A DNA stretch of 64,000 bases from Anaerorhabdus furcosa (GTDB taxonomy: Bacteria > Bacillota_I > Bacilli_A > Erysipelotrichales > Erysipelotrichaceae): positions 434,001 to 498,000 of the forward strand of contig NZ_FUWY01000001.1 in NCBI RefSeq assembly GCF_900167375.1. Direction: 5' to 3'. This document shows, piece after piece, positions 1 through 11,070 of this stretch. How positions within the stretch are numbered: the first letter of the stretch is position 1; every line of letters starts with the position of its first letter. Position numbers and translations under genes: made by a program. Under the pieces are notes generated by a model that ran no database searches, had not been told where the DNA came from, and was given only the letters and a program-made list of their open reading frames with translations.

Positions 1-1068
1 TAAATAATAGCTAATTGCATCATTATTATCTGGCATATTAGCACCTTCAGCTACAGCAATACAACCGTTTGAAACAATTGCTTTTGCACGTTTTAAATCA
101 ATTTCATTTTGTGTAGCACATGGAAGAACAATCTCTGCTTTTAATTTTGCATCATAAACTGAACCTTCAAAGTATTGTCCATGTTTTGCCATCTTAGGAT
201 AATCTTTTAATGATCCTCTTAATTCTTCTTTAATCTTCTTAATAACTTTTAAATCAATTTTTTCATCAACAATGTAGCCATGCGAATCACTCATTGCAAT
301 GACTTGAATACCATGTTGCATTGCTTTTTCTGCTGCGTAAATCGCAACATTACCACTACCCGATACGATTGCTTTGCAACCAATTGGATCAATGTTATTT
401 TCCTTCAACATTTCTAGTAAAAAATATACTAATCCATACCCTGTAGCTTCTTTGCGTGCAAGAGATCCACCATAGCCTAATCCTTTACCCGTTAGTACAC
501 CTCTTTCACTTTTTCCACGAATACGACGATATTGTCCATACATGTAGCCGATTTCTCTACCACCAACACCCATATCACCTGCAGGTACATCCACATCTGG
601 TCCAATATGACGATAAAGTTCAGTCATAAAACTTTGACAAAATCTCATGATTTCTGCATCACTTTTTCCTTTAGGATTAAAGTCACTTCCTCCTTTACCA
701 CCACCAATTGGTAATGTAGTAAGAGAGTTTTTGAATACTTGTTCAAATCCTAAGAATTTTAGTACTGATAAATTAACTGTTGGGTGAAATCTTAATCCAC
801 CTTTATAAGGACCTAAAGCACTGTTATATTGTACTCTGTAGCCACGATTCACATGGGTATTTCCTTTATCATCCATCCAAGATACTTTGAATTGAATAAT
901 TCTTTCTGGTTCTACTAAACGTTCAAGTACAGCCATTTTTTCATATTCAGGATGTTTCTTAAAAATGACTTCTGTAGAATGCAATACTTCTTCAAGTGCT
1001 TGAATAAACTCTGGTTGATTTGCATCCTTTGTTTTCATCTCTTCTAATACGCGATCAATATATTTCAT
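1..1068 (-). CDS. gdhA: Glutamate dehydrogenase, 5' part (C-terminus beyond the left edge)
   Basis: Cytosolic enzyme that interconverts 2-oxoglutarate plus ammonium and glutamate using NAD(P)H. 356 N-terminal residues are visible; hexameric bacterial GDHs are usually near 445 aa, so roughly 90 residues are off the window. Visible blocks in order are the substrate/catalytic-lysine region (PIGGGKGGSDFNPKG), DVPAGDMGVGGREIGYM, the nucleotide-binding turn SGSGNVA, and EGANMP at the edge. The ATG (1066-1068) follows GGAGG at 7 nt. Its own promoter lies directly upstream, so it appears monocistronic at its 5' end. NADP preference is assumed from the family. Confidence 0.95.
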   Translation of the reverse strand, partial: MKYIDRVLEEMKTKDANQPEFIQALEEVLHSTEVIFKKHPEYEKMAVLERLVEPERIIQFKVSWMDDKGNTHVNRGYRVQYNSALGPYKGGLRFHPTVNLSVLKFLGFEQVFKNSLTTLPIGGGKGGSDFNPKGKSDAEIMRFCQSFMTELYRHIGPDVDVPAGDMGVGGREIGYMYGQYRRIRGKSERGVLTGKGLGYGGSLARKEATGYGLVYFLLEMLKENNIDPIGCKAIVSGSGNVAIYAAEKAMQHGIQVIAMSDSHGYIVDEKIDLKVIKKIKEELRGSLKDYPKMAKHGQYFEGSVYDAKLKAEIVLPCATQNEIDLKRAKAIVSNGCIAVAEGANMPDNNDAISYYL

Positions 1069-1093
1069 ACTGTGTCCTCCAACCTATGTTCTT

Positions 1094-1122
1094 ATTTTAG
1101 ACTTATGTTTTTCAGTTGACAA
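1094..1122 (-). promoter_or_regulatory. Promoter of gdhA
   Basis: On the minus strand, -35 TTGTCA (1117-1122), a 17-nt spacer and -10 TAAAAT (1094-1099) lie about 25 nt upstream of the gdhA start. This is a pattern match only. Confidence 0.6.
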
Positions 1123-1134
1123 GATTTTTCATCT

Positions 1135-2307
1135 CTAGTTTAGTAATTTATTTGCGCTCTTTTCAATCAGTATCGCACCAAGTGGTGCACTTACAAGAAT
1201 TGCCACAACTGCACCTGTTAATATGATATCACCACTTGCCAATCCCATCGCAAGTGGTAATCCTCCGATAGCAGCTTGCACTGTTGCTTTTGGAATATAG
1301 GCAATTGCACAAAATATTTTTTCTTTACTATTTAATTCGGTCTTAATTAAACTTACAAAAACACCGACTGATCTAACCACTAAGCACAATAGAATAACGA
1401 TGACTAAACTTATTCCACCCTTAAATGCAAGGCTAAGATTAACACTTGCTCCCACAAGCACAAATAAAAATATTTCTCCTGCTACCCATAGCTTATTGTA
1501 TTTACTTGATAAACGATTTGCGAGGGTTGGATAAAAAATATTCATTGATATCGCCATGGTCATCACACAAATTAAACTTGAGAAAGGAATGATTGTGTTT
1601 ATATTCTTCTCAAATCCAACAAACATAAAAGAGAAAGAAAGAATGAGAATCATCTTCACAGAGTCTCTCATATGAAATTTTTTAAAATAAATCTGCAATA
1701 CATATCCCCATGATAGTCCTACTAAAATACCTAGGATTATTGATACTGGGACTTGCAACACACTTGTAAAGTTAACGACACCTGATAATAGAAAAGTTGA
1801 TACTACTGTAAACAAAGAAATGACTACCACATCATCAAATGATGCCCCTGTTAAAATAAGTTGAGGAATCTTTTTATCTTCACCTTTTCCACTTTGAATT
1901 AGTTTAATCATGCTTGGTACAATAACAGCTGGTGAAACTGCTGCCAATACACACCCAAGTAACATTGCCTCTAGCGTGGTTAGTGGTAAAAAGATTGGCG
2001 CTATGATTGTACACGCAGTAATTTCAAATAATGCAGGAACAAAACTCATAAATACTGCCGGTCTTCCTATCTTCTTGAAATCATCTAATTTTAGTGTTAA
2101 ACCTGCTCTAGTCAAAATAATAATTAGAGCAATTTGTCTAATTTCACTCGAAATATCCATGAGTTTATTATCCAATAAATGAAGACCACTGTTCCCTAAG
2201 ATAATACCTGCTAGAATCATTCCAATTAATCCTGGTAGTTTTAACTTATTAAAGATACCAGCACATAATAAACCTACAATACATATCAAACCAATACTTA
2301 CCAACAT
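1135..2307 (-). CDS. Cation:proton antiporter (CPA superfamily) under fluoride riboswitch
   Basis: A 390-aa integral membrane protein with about 11-12 hydrophobic segments and no cytoplasmic TrkA/RCK tail. It resembles the Na+/H+ exchanger domain family: PGLIGMILAGIILGNSG near the N-terminus, then LTRAGLTLKLDDF, and AVSPAVIVPSMIKL in the transport core. A TTG 15 nt further upstream is in frame, but the ATG at 2305-2307 is preferred because GGAGG lies 8 nt before it. The gene sits alone behind a fluoride aptamer and intrinsic terminator, which suggests a role in fluoride tolerance, either by direct F- export or by ion and pH balance. The transported ion cannot be read from sequence. Confidence 0.88.
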   Translation of the reverse strand: MLVSIGLICIVGLLCAGIFNKLKLPGLIGMILAGIILGNSGLHLLDNKLMDISSEIRQIALIIILTRAGLTLKLDDFKKIGRPAVFMSFVPALFEITACTIIAPIFLPLTTLEAMLLGCVLAAVSPAVIVPSMIKLIQSGKGEDKKIPQLILTGASFDDVVVISLFTVVSTFLLSGVVNFTSVLQVPVSIILGILVGLSWGYVLQIYFKKFHMRDSVKMILILSFSFMFVGFEKNINTIIPFSSLICVMTMAISMNIFYPTLANRLSSKYNKLWVAGEIFLFVLVGASVNLSLAFKGGISLVIVILLCLVVRSVGVFVSLIKTELNSKEKIFCAIAYIPKATVQAAIGGLPLAMGLASGDIILTGAVVAILVSAPLGAILIEKSANKLLN

Positions 2308-2320
2308 AGTTCTATCCTCC

Positions 2321-2370
2321 AAAATAAAAGCCGATGATCCAAGTTCAAAAAAGAACTAGACGTCATCAGC
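2321..2370 (-). terminator. Fluoride-riboswitch expression-platform terminator
   Basis: In the minus-strand transcript GCUGAUGA (2363-2370) pairs with UCAUCGGC (2330-2337), enclosing an AGUUC/GAACU inner stem and followed by a U-rich run just before the Shine-Dalgarno. Its 5' arm is also the 3' half of the fluoride aptamer, so the two folds exclude each other. Ligand binding should therefore switch the antiporter gene on. Confidence 0.85.
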
Positions 2371-2418
2371 TTCATAAGCGGTTTTGCATTACGCATGGGA
2401 GATCATCATTCCCATTCA
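2352..2418 (-). ncRNA. Fluoride riboswitch aptamer (crcB motif)
   Basis: Read on the minus strand, the leader starts with a GGGA...UCCC hairpin whose loop contains GAUG, followed by AAACCGCUUAUGAAGC and GCUGAUGACGUCUAGU. These are the conserved crcB blocks (AACCGC, GCUGAUGRC, CURC-like end). Loop GAUG can pair with CGUC to make the pseudoknot. The motif lies between a good promoter and a terminator in front of the antiporter gene. Identification is by eye from the known consensus. Confidence 0.86.
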
Positions 2419-2419
2419 T

Positions 2420-2447
2420 ATTTTATCATATACAATCTGTTTTACAA
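2420..2447 (-). promoter_or_regulatory. Promoter of the fluoride riboswitch-antiporter unit
   Basis: -35 TTGTAA (2442-2447), a 16-nt spacer and -10 TAAAAT (2420-2425) would start transcription immediately before the aptamer. Confidence 0.55.
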
Positions 2448-2532
2448 TATTTTTTAGCTGACAAAGGATGTCATGTTCATTTTGTTAGAGTATAGGTACA
2501 GAAAGTATCTGTTAGAAAAAGAGGAACTTAAG

Positions 2533-2787
2533 ATGGAGTATATTTGTCAATGTTGTGCAATGCCAATGCAAGAAGGAAGTGATTTGTTTAGTACAAATGC
2601 TGATGGATCAATTAACAAAGATTATTGTAAATATTGTTATGAAAATGGAAAATTTACTTGTGATTGTTCAATGCAAGATATGATTGATTTCTGTGTACCT
2701 ATGATGGTAAAAGAGGGAATGGATGAAGCTGAATCAAGAGAATACATGAATGAAACATTACCTACATTAAAACGTTGGGCAAAATAA
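2533..2787 (+). CDS. Small zinc-ribbon protein (putative zinc ribbon family)
   Basis: An 84-aa cytosolic protein with a cysteine-rich N-terminal half: YICQCCAMPM, then YCKYCYENGKFTCDCSM, followed by a helical tail ending ETLPTLKRWAK. This is the layout of the short 'putative zinc ribbon' proteins common in Firmicutes; the function is not known. An upstream in-frame ATG (2473) has no good ribosome site, whereas the ATG at 2533 follows GAGGAA at about 7 nt and starts right at the conserved domain. It is followed by its own terminator. Confidence 0.8.
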   Translation: MEYICQCCAMPMQEGSDLFSTNADGSINKDYCKYCYENGKFTCDCSMQDMIDFCVPMMVKEGMDEAESREYMNETLPTLKRWAK

Positions 2788-2790
2788 TAG

Positions 2791-2827
2791 AAAGGACAGA
2801 CCTCATGGTGAGTGCTGTCCTTTTTTA
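2791..2827 (+). terminator. Terminator after the zinc-ribbon gene
   Basis: AAAGGACAG (2791-2799) pairs with CTGTCC plus T residues (2815-2821), and a run of T follows. Confidence 0.85.
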
Positions 2828-2932
2828 TAATCATTGATTAGCCTTCCACTTTTTTAAATGATATATTTCTTTTAATCAACATCATTATAGAATAACTGCA
2901 TAGACAACATATAATTTCAAAAGAACTACAAC

Positions 2933-2961
2933 AAAAAAACAGACCACATAAAGTGATCTGC
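2933..2961 (-). terminator. Terminator of the rplJ-rpoC operon
   Basis: Minus-strand hairpin CAGATCAC (2953-2960) with GTGGTCTG (2940-2947) followed by seven U residues, 6 nt past the rpoC stop codon. Confidence 0.88.
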
Positions 2962-2967
2962 ATTTTC

Positions 2968-5900
2968 TTATTCTTCAGTTGTTTCTTCTGCGATATCTTC
3001 TACTTCGATTAATTCTTCATCCTCAACTTCAACATCTTCTTGAACAGAAGTTACTTCTTTTGGAAGTGCATCTTCTTCATCCATTTCAGCGTTCGCAAGT
3101 TCACGTTCTAGACGCAATTCTTCAGCTCTTTCTTTGATACGAGTTGTACTTTCTCTTTCAAAGTCAGATCCTGTTCCAGCTGGAATTAGTTTACCAATGA
3201 TAACATTTTCTTTTAATCCATGTAGTCCATCAATCTTACCTTTAATTGCTGCTTCTGTAAGAACCTTTGTAGTTTCTTGGAAGGATGCAGCTGATAAGAA
3301 TGAGTCAGTTTCAACTGATGCTTTAGAGATACCAAGTAGAGTAGGTCCAAACTTAGCTGGGCGTTTTCCACTTAATAATACTCCTGTATTGATATCAGTA
3401 ATACGTTGAGTACTTAATGTTTGACCAGTTGTTAATCCAGTATCTCCACCATCGATGATGATAACTTTCTTTAACATTTGGCGAATCATAACTTCAATGT
3501 GCTTATCTGAAATATCGATACCTTGAGAAGCATAAACTTTCTTAACTTCTTTTAAGATATATTTTTGAACTTCTTGTACACCTGCAACTTCAAGTAATTC
3601 TTTTGGATTTACTTGTCCTTCAGTTAGTTTATCTCCAGCTTTAACTTGAGTACCAACTTTCATCCATGAACGGATGTTTTGAGTCAAGTCACATTTGTGT
3701 TCAATACTTTCTTTTTCATTTGTAACAATAATATGAGTTCCTGTTCCACCTTCAAGTTCTGCGATTTCTGTGATTTCTCCATCAATCTTAGCAAGAACTG
3801 CAACGTGTTTTGGACAACGTGCTTCAAATAGTTCTTCAACACGTGGTAACCCTTGAGTGATATCCCCATCATTACCTGATGCAACCCCTCCAGTATGGAA
3901 AGTACGCATTGTTAATTGGGTACCTGGTTCCCCGATAGATTGAGCAGCCATAATACCAATAGCTTCTCCATTTTCTACAAGTTTACCAGTAGCCATATTA
4001 CGGCCATAACACTTACGACAAACACCTGTTGTACTTAAACATGTGAATGTATTACGGATATATGCTCTTTCAACACCAGCATCTACTACTTTTTGTGCTA
4101 ATGCTTCATCAATGAATTGTTCAGCTTCAACAATTACTTCCTTTGTCTTAGGATCAACTATTTCATCTTTTGCATAACGTCCAACTAAACGATCATATAA
4201 TCCTTCAATCACTGAATTATTCTTACGATCGACAATTGTTTCTACTAAATATCCTCTATCTGTTCCACAATCTTCTTCATTAACGATTACATCTTGTGCA
4301 ACGTCAACTAGACGACGAGTTAAGTATCCAGATTCTGCAGTCTTAAGCGCTGTATCTGTTAATCCTTTACGCACCCCATGGGTAGAAATAAAGAATTCTG
4401 ATACATTTAATCCTTCACGGAAACAAGAATAGATAGGAACCTCAATAATTGATGGTTGATATTCTTTCTTAGATTTTGATTGTGTAGGACGAGCCATTAA
4501 TCCACGCATACCTGCTAGCTGAGTAAAGTGAGACGCATTACCACGGGCACCTGATACAGCCATCATGTTGATTGGATTCATACGAGGAAGACTTTCCATA
4601 ACTTTACGTCCGATTTCACTCTTGATATCATCCCAAAGTTTAGAGAAGTGTCTTTCCCATTCTGCTGGAGTTAAACGTCCACGTTTTAATAATGCTTGTA
4701 AAACTGCTGATTGACGTTTACCTTCTTCAACGAATTTTTGTTTATCTGGTGCAACGTTAATATCTGCAAGAGATACCGTCATACCTGCAACAGTAGAATA
4801 TTTAAATCCCATGTCCTTAATCTTATCTAGAATATCACTTGAACCTTCTGTACGATAACGATTGAACACTTCTGCGATTACATTACTTAAGTCTTTTTTC
4901 TTAAATTCTGGACTTAATGCTCTTGCCTTAATTTCTTCTTTAATGTTAGATCCCATTGGTAAGAAATCAGAATCAGGAGTTGCTTGTAATGTAGCCTTTG
5001 TTACTTTATTTACATAAGGGAAATCACTTGGGAAAATATCATTGAAGATAATTTTACCAACGGTTGTCACTAAATAAGATTTCTTTTGCTCTTCAGTAAA
5101 ACAATCTCTATCTAATGCTTTCCCTGGAATTGCGATACGAGTATGTAAGTGAACCACTTTATTATCATATGCCATTAATACTTCATTAATATCTTTAAAT
5201 ACGTGACCTTCATTGTCCCCAAATCTTCTCCAAATTTGAGCCGTTTCACCATCACCTAATGCTTCAATTAAATCAGCTTTAGCGTAGAATTCTTCAGAAG
5301 TTTCTTCCATATTCAAATAGAAGTTACCCAGCACCATATCTTGAGATGGTGTAACGATTGGTTTACCATCTTTTGGACCTAGGATGTTGTTTGAACCTAA
5401 CATCAAGATTTCTGCTTCAGCACGAGCTTCTTCACTTAATGGTAAATGGACAGCCATTTGGTCACCATCGAAGTCAGCGTTAAACGCTGTACAAACTAGA
5501 GGGTGAAGACGAATTGCACGTCCTTCTACTAACTTAGGCATAAACGCTTGAATACCTAAACGGTGAAGAGTCGGTGCACGGTTAAGGAATACTGGGTGAT
5601 TTGTAATTACTTCTTCCACAACATCCCATGCACGTGCATCTTGACGATCAATTAATTTCTCTGCAGTCTTACGAGTTCCTGCGATTCCTTGATTAACAAT
5701 TTCGTTGATAACGAATGGTTTAAACAATTGAATTGCCATTTCACGTGGAATACCACATTGATACATTTTTAAATCTGGTCCTACTGCGATAACTGAACGT
5801 CCAGAATAGTCAACACGTTTACCTAATAAGTTTTGACGGAAACGTCCTTGTTTACCCTTCAAACTATGAGATAGAGACTTTAATGCACGTCCTCCAGCTC

Positions 5901-6822
5901 CAGTGATTGGTTTACTACGACGACCATTATCAATTAGGGCATCAACTGCTTCTTGTAACATACGTTTTTCGTTTTGTACGATAATCGCTGGTGTACCAAG
6001 TTCTAATAGTTTCTTTAAACGGTTATTACGAGTAATAACACGACGATATAAATCATTTAAATCTGATGTTGCGAAACGTCCACCATCAAGTTGTAACATT
6101 GGACGTAAATCTGGTGGAATTACCGGTAATATAGAAAGTATCATCCACTCAGGTTGATTATCAGAATGTAAGAATGCATTAATTGTTTCTAAACGTTTGA
6201 TTAGTTTCTTACGTTTATCCCCAGTAGCACCCTCAAGTTCTGCAATTACTATTTTATGTTCAGCATCAAGATTAACTTGTTCAAGTAATGTTTGAATTGC
6301 TTCAGCACCTGTTTGAGCTTTAAATGATCCAGGACCATATACTGCAGTGCTTTCACGATATTCACGTTCTGAAATAACTTGTTTGTAATCAAGTTTTGTA
6401 TCACCTGGATCAGTTACTACCCAAGATACGAAATATACTACTTCTTCTAATTGTTTTGGTGTGATATTTAAAAGTAAGCTCATACGTGAAGGAATTCCAC
6501 GTAGATACCAAATATGTGCAACTGGAGCCGCTAATTGAATGTGACCCATTCTTTCACGACGCACAGAAGCTTTTGTAATTTCTACGCCACAACGGTCGCA
6601 GACAACACCTTTATATCTTACTTTTTTGTATTTACCACAATAACATTCCCAGTCCTTAGAAGGTCCAAAAATCTTTTCGCAAAATAAGCCATCACGTTCT
6701 GGTTTTTGAGAACGATAGTTAATTGTCTCTGGTTTTTTAACTTCTCCATAAGACCATTCTAAGATTCTCTCAGGTGATGCCAATCCAACTTGAATAGCTG
6801 AAAATTTGTTTATTCCTGTCAT
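2968..6822 (-). CDS. rpoC: DNA-directed RNA polymerase subunit beta'
   Basis: A 1284-aa core RNA polymerase subunit, somewhat longer than Bacillus beta' (about 1200 aa). The N-terminal zinc site is C60, C62, C75, C78 (CYCGKY...CDRCG). The catalytic Mg-binding motif NADFDGDQ lies near residue 447. A second zinc site is formed by CGTDRG and [11 protein letters not shown] near residues 850-930. The last 60 residues are a very acidic tail rich in Glu and Asp. The ATG follows GGAGG and is 13 nt downstream of the rpoB stop. A terminator follows. Confidence 0.98.
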   Translation of the reverse strand: MTGINKFSAIQVGLASPERILEWSYGEVKKPETINYRSQKPERDGLFCEKIFGPSKDWECYCGKYKKVRYKGVVCDRCGVEITKASVRRERMGHIQLAAPVAHIWYLRGIPSRMSLLLNITPKQLEEVVYFVSWVVTDPGDTKLDYKQVISEREYRESTAVYGPGSFKAQTGAEAIQTLLEQVNLDAEHKIVIAELEGATGDKRKKLIKRLETINAFLHSDNQPEWMILSILPVIPPDLRPMLQLDGGRFATSDLNDLYRRVITRNNRLKKLLELGTPAIIVQNEKRMLQEAVDALIDNGRRSKPITGAGGRALKSLSHSLKGKQGRFRQNLLGKRVDYSGRSVIAVGPDLKMYQCGIPREMAIQLFKPFVINEIVNQGIAGTRKTAEKLIDRQDARAWDVVEEVITNHPVFLNRAPTLHRLGIQAFMPKLVEGRAIRLHPLVCTAFNADFDGDQMAVHLPLSEEARAEAEILMLGSNNILGPKDGKPIVTPSQDMVLGNFYLNMEETSEEFYAKADLIEALGDGETAQIWRRFGDNEGHVFKDINEVLMAYDNKVVHLHTRIAIPGKALDRDCFTEEQKKSYLVTTVGKIIFNDIFPSDFPYVNKVTKATLQATPDSDFLPMGSNIKEEIKARALSPEFKKKDLSNVIAEVFNRYRTEGSSDILDKIKDMGFKYSTVAGMTVSLADINVAPDKQKFVEEGKRQSAVLQALLKRGRLTPAEWERHFSKLWDDIKSEIGRKVMESLPRMNPINMMAVSGARGNASHFTQLAGMRGLMARPTQSKSKKEYQPSIIEVPIYSCFREGLNVSEFFISTHGVRKGLTDTALKTAESGYLTRRLVDVAQDVIVNEEDCGTDRGYLVETIVDRKNNSVIEGLYDRLVGRYAKDEIVDPKTKEVIVEAEQFIDEALAQKVVDAGVERAYIRNTFTCLSTTGVCRKCYGRNMATGKLVENGEAIGIMAAQSIGEPGTQLTMRTFHTGGVASGNDGDITQGLPRVEELFEARCPKHVAVLAKIDGEITEIAELEGGTGTHIIVTNEKESIEHKCDLTQNIRSWMKVGTQVKAGDKLTEGQVNPKELLEVAGVQEVQKYILKEVKKVYASQGIDISDKHIEVMIRQMLKKVIIIDGGDTGLTTGQTLSTQRITDINTGVLLSGKRPAKFGPTLLGISKASVETDSFLSAASFQETTKVLTEAAIKGKIDGLHGLKENVIIGKLIPAGTGSDFERESTTRIKERAEELRLERELANAEMDEEDALPKEVTSVQEDVEVEDEELIEVEDIAEETTEE

Positions 6823-6835
6823 TTTCGCACCCTCC

Positions 6836-9800
6836 TTAATCCATGTCGTCCATGTCGAATCCTACTTCTGCAGCTTCAGGGATTTCATCTTCAGTTTGAA
6901 TAGTCAATCCTTCTGTATCAGTTACAATATTTTCAAATCCAACGACTTCATTGATTTCTTCTTGTTCCACTTTTTTCATGTCAACTTCTTTACCATCTTC
7001 GTCTAACATCTTCACGTCAATCGCAAGAGCTTGGAACTCATGTTTTAATACTCTAAATGATTCAGGCATTCCAGGTTCTGGAACTTCTTTACCATTAATA
7101 ATTGCTTCATATGTTTTTGTACGACCATTAATATCATCTGATTTAACAGTTAAGATTTCTTGAAGTGTATGTGCAGCACCATAAGCTTCTAATGCCCAAA
7201 CTTCCATTTCTCCAAATCTTTGTCCACCGTTTTGTGCTTTACCACCTAAAGGTTGTTGAGTAACTAAACTATATGGACCCGTAGCACGAGCATGTAACTT
7301 ATCATCTACCATGTGTGCAAGTTTAATCATGTACATTACACCAACTGAGATACGTTCATCATAAGATTCACCTGTTCTTCCATCGTATAGAACTTGTTTA
7401 CCATCTGGTGTACATTCAGCTTCTTCCATGATTGATTTTAATTCATCATTGCTGATTCCATCAAATACTGGTGTTGCGAATTTAACACCTAATTTCTTAG
7501 CTGCAAATCCTAAGTGAATTTCAAGTACTTGCCCAATATTCATACGTGAAGGAACTCCGAATGGGTTCAACATAATATCAACAGGAGTACCATCTGCCAT
7601 ATATGGCATATCTTCTTGAGGAAGAATTTTTGAGATTACCCCTTTGTTACCATGACGTCCAGCCATCTTATCTCCTTCAGAGATCTTACGTTTTTGAACG
7701 ATATATACTTTTACTACTTCATTTACTCCTGGAGGTAGTTCATGTCCTTCACTACGTTTGAATACACGTACTGAATGTACAATACCTGCACCACCATGAG
7801 GTACTTTTAATGAGTTATCACGAACTTCACGAGATTTTTCTCCAAAGATCGCTAATAATAATTTTTCTTCTGGTGAAACTTCACTTTGCCCTTTAGGTGT
7901 AACTTTACCTACAAGGATATCGCCTTCTTTAACTTCCGCACCAATCATTACAATTCCGCGTTCATTTAAGTGACGACAAGCATTCTCAGACACGTTTGGA
8001 ATATCACGAGTGATTTCTTCAGGTCCAAGTTTTGTTTCACGACATTCAATGTCATATTCTTCAATATGGATTGATGTATACACATCATCTTTAACCATTC
8101 TTTCAGACATAATGATTGCATCTTCATAGTTATAGCCATGCCATGTCATGAATGCGATTGTAACGTTTTGACCTAATGCTAATTCTCCATCTTGCATCGA
8201 AGGACCATCAGCCAAGATATCACCACGTTCAACTTTTTCACCAGTTCTAACGATTGGTTTTTGATTGATACAAGTACCAGCATTAGAACGACGGAATTTT
8301 TGAAGTTCGTAAACTTTCTCACCATCTTTTTCTTTAACTACTACTTTTTGTGCATCACAATATGTAACTAACCCATCACCAGTGGCAACACAAGCTGAAC
8401 CTGAGTCAGCAGCGATACGGTGTTCAATACCCGTACCAACATATGGTGAATGAGGATTTAATAAAGGTACTGCTTGACGTTGCATGTTTGCACCCATTAG
8501 CGCACGAGAAGCATCATCGTTTTCTAAGAAAGGAATACAAGCTGTAGCAACAGAAACTATTTGTTTTGGTGAAACGTCGGCTAATTCAATATCTTCGATA
8601 TCAACCATTACAGTTTCTCCAGCTTTACGAGCAACGATTTGATCGCCATGTAATGTACCATCAACAACTTCGTTTGCTTGTGCAATGATATAATCATTTT
8701 CTTCATCTGCTGATAAATAGACTACTTCATCTGTAACAATTCCACCTTTTTTAACAATACGATAAGGTGTTTGTATAAATCCGTATTCATTAATACGAGC
8801 ATATGTAGTTAAGTTTGAAATAAGTCCAATGTTTGGTCCTTCTGGTGTTTCAATTGGACAAATACGACCATAGTGAGAGTTATGAACGTCACGCACTTCA
8901 AATCCAGCACGCTCACGAGTTAATCCACCTGGACCTAGAGCCGAAATACGACGTTTGTTTGTAAGTTCAGCAAGAGGATTTTGTTGATCCATGAATTGAG
9001 ACAATTGAGAACTAGAGAAGAACTCTTTAATAGCCGCAGTTAATGGACGAATATTTGTAAGTTGTTTAGGTGTTAATCCAGAAATTTCTGCAATAGACAT
9101 TCTTTCCTTAACAACTCTTTCCATACGAGATAATCCAATACGGAATTGGTTTTGAATTAATTCACCAACTGTACGGATACGACGATTACCTAATTGGTCA
9201 ATATCATCTACTGATCCAATTCCATCAAGCATATTTAATTCATAGCTATAGAAGGCAATCATATCCGCAATTGTAATTGTTTTCTTTTGGTTTAATGGAT
9301 CATTACCAATAACCTTAACTGCAAAATCAGGACTAGTTACATTAGCAACTTGGATTGTTTGTACTGCAGCACCAACTAACCAAGCAGTAATTTCATGTTT
9401 ATCACGAACTAGCGCACTTACAGCTTCACTATTTTCTGTAGTAAGAGGAAGTACATCTTCATCTGCAATATAACGTTCAACCATTAATCCCATATCATCT
9501 TGAACATCTGCATCGTTTTCAGTTAAACGTCCTAATACATAGAAACGTTGTCCATAATTCAATACACTGTTGATGTTATCTTTTGTAAGTTTAACTGGTT
9601 GTGCAATAATTCCAGAATATACAGTAACATCACTAAATTCTTTAGCGATTTCTTTTGCATCTGCTTCAGTTAAAATTGTTCCCTTTTCAAGGTTAACTTT
9701 TTTACCTTCTACATCTGTTGCAAGTACACGTCCAATTAATGAGTTAGTCCAGTTTGATGGTACCAACACTGTATCTGGATGTGAAAATTTATGATTGAAA

Positions 9801-10960
9801 GGCATTGCACTCATATGAATACCTTTTACAATTTCTTCTTTTAATGCATTTCTTTCAAGTTTAGTAATTAATGTTCCCTTTTTATAAAGAACTTTACCTT
9901 CAGCACTTACGATATCTTGTTTTAAGATTGCACCTTCCATACGATCAAGTACGTTTAATTTTTTATTTAATTTATAACGACCTGCTTTGGTTAAATCGTA
10001 ACGACGGTGATCAAAGAACTTCGCGTTCATTAATGTAATAGATCCATCTAAAGTTGGAACTTCATCAGAACGTTGATTTTCATAAATACTAATTAAAGAT
10101 TCATGAGTCGTTTTTACTTTATCTGCTGCAAGAGTATTTTTGATTTCTTCATAGTTACCAAAAATTGAAGTATAAAGTAACATATAAAGATTTAAGAATT
10201 CTCTTGGTTCACCATCAACAACACAATCATCAAAAACTTCAAGCCCAAGTGACTTCAAGAATTTTTTAATCTCAGTTGTATCAAAAGCATCTTCACCGCT
10301 TTGGATATCTAATGATAATCCAATTGCTTTAAATAGGATGGTAGACAGAATTTTACGTTTACGGTCAACTGACATGTTCATAATTCTACCCAACGCAACT
10401 TTCTTGCTATCAGACATAAATTCTAACCATGTACCACGACTTGGTATCAATTCACATTGAAATGTATCGCGACCTGTTTTATCTTCAGAAACGATATCAA
10501 AATATGCTCCTGGAGAACGAACGATTTGTGATACGATAACACGTTCTGCACCATTAATAATGTATGTCCCTGTATCTGTCATTAAAGGGAATTCACCTAA
10601 GAATACTTCTTCATTTTTTGTTAGAACTTCTCCAGTTTCAGGGTCAATCATTTCTAATTCCATTTTCCCCTTTAAAGGAGCTGCGTAATTTGTTTCACGA
10701 TATTTGCATTCACCAATTGTATATTTTGGTTCTCCAAATTCATATCCTGTGAAGCGAAGTTGAATATTTCCTCCATAGTTTGAAATAGGATAAATATCGT
10801 CAAATACTTCCTTTATTCCTTCTCGTTTGAACCATTCAAAAGAAGCTGTTTGAATTTCTACTAAGTCTGGTAGTGCTAACTCTCCACTAACCTTAGAATA
10901 ATCACGACGCTTTGCTTTTTTACCTAGTTCTAAAATACGGTAAGTTTGCTTTTTTTCCAT
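6836..10960 (-). CDS. rpoB: DNA-directed RNA polymerase subunit beta
   Basis: A 1374-aa core subunit; Bacillus beta is about 1190 aa. All hallmark blocks are present, including [33 protein letters not shown]-like [19 protein letters not shown] and [12 protein letters not shown]. Two features stand out. The rifamycin pocket has Asn where most bacteria have His (LTNKRRIS). The region around residues 341-565 is about 125 aa longer than in Bacillus and contains an internal repeat. The ATG at 10958-10960 is chosen because GAAAGG lies 9 nt upstream; an in-frame ATG 9 nt earlier abuts that ribosome site. Confidence 0.98.
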   Translation of the reverse strand: MEKKQTYRILELGKKAKRRDYSKVSGELALPDLVEIQTASFEWFKREGIKEVFDDIYPISNYGGNIQLRFTGYEFGEPKYTIGECKYRETNYAAPLKGKMELEMIDPETGEVLTKNEEVFLGEFPLMTDTGTYIINGAERVIVSQIVRSPGAYFDIVSEDKTGRDTFQCELIPSRGTWLEFMSDSKKVALGRIMNMSVDRKRKILSTILFKAIGLSLDIQSGEDAFDTTEIKKFLKSLGLEVFDDCVVDGEPREFLNLYMLLYTSIFGNYEEIKNTLAADKVKTTHESLISIYENQRSDEVPTLDGSITLMNAKFFDHRRYDLTKAGRYKLNKKLNVLDRMEGAILKQDIVSAEGKVLYKKGTLITKLERNALKEEIVKGIHMSAMPFNHKFSHPDTVLVPSNWTNSLIGRVLATDVEGKKVNLEKGTILTEADAKEIAKEFSDVTVYSGIIAQPVKLTKDNINSVLNYGQRFYVLGRLTENDADVQDDMGLMVERYIADEDVLPLTTENSEAVSALVRDKHEITAWLVGAAVQTIQVANVTSPDFAVKVIGNDPLNQKKTITIADMIAFYSYELNMLDGIGSVDDIDQLGNRRIRTVGELIQNQFRIGLSRMERVVKERMSIAEISGLTPKQLTNIRPLTAAIKEFFSSSQLSQFMDQQNPLAELTNKRRISALGPGGLTRERAGFEVRDVHNSHYGRICPIETPEGPNIGLISNLTTYARINEYGFIQTPYRIVKKGGIVTDEVVYLSADEENDYIIAQANEVVDGTLHGDQIVARKAGETVMVDIEDIELADVSPKQIVSVATACIPFLENDDASRALMGANMQRQAVPLLNPHSPYVGTGIEHRIAADSGSACVATGDGLVTYCDAQKVVVKEKDGEKVYELQKFRRSNAGTCINQKPIVRTGEKVERGDILADGPSMQDGELALGQNVTIAFMTWHGYNYEDAIIMSERMVKDDVYTSIHIEEYDIECRETKLGPEEITRDIPNVSENACRHLNERGIVMIGAEVKEGDILVGKVTPKGQSEVSPEEKLLLAIFGEKSREVRDNSLKVPHGGAGIVHSVRVFKRSEGHELPPGVNEVVKVYIVQKRKISEGDKMAGRHGNKGVISKILPQEDMPYMADGTPVDIMLNPFGVPSRMNIGQVLEIHLGFAAKKLGVKFATPVFDGISNDELKSIMEEAECTPDGKQVLYDGRTGESYDERISVGVMYMIKLAHMVDDKLHARATGPYSLVTQQPLGGKAQNGGQRFGEMEVWALEAYGAAHTLQEILTVKSDDINGRTKTYEAIINGKEVPEPGMPESFRVLKHEFQALAIDVKMLDEDGKEVDMKKVEQEEINEVVGFENIVTDTEGLTIQTEDEIPEAAEVGFDMDDMD

Positions 10961-11070
10961 GTACGCCATCCTTTCACTTGCTGTTAATAACGTCTAAAAG
11001 GGCGCATTAACCCTATTCTTAATTTAGACTTTTATGCAATTTATTATATTACCAAAGTTTTGTCAATATG

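Noticed and set aside
6836-10969. rpoB start at the upstream ATG (10967-10969)
   Set aside because: The ATG directly abuts AAAGG; the next in-frame ATG has proper spacing.
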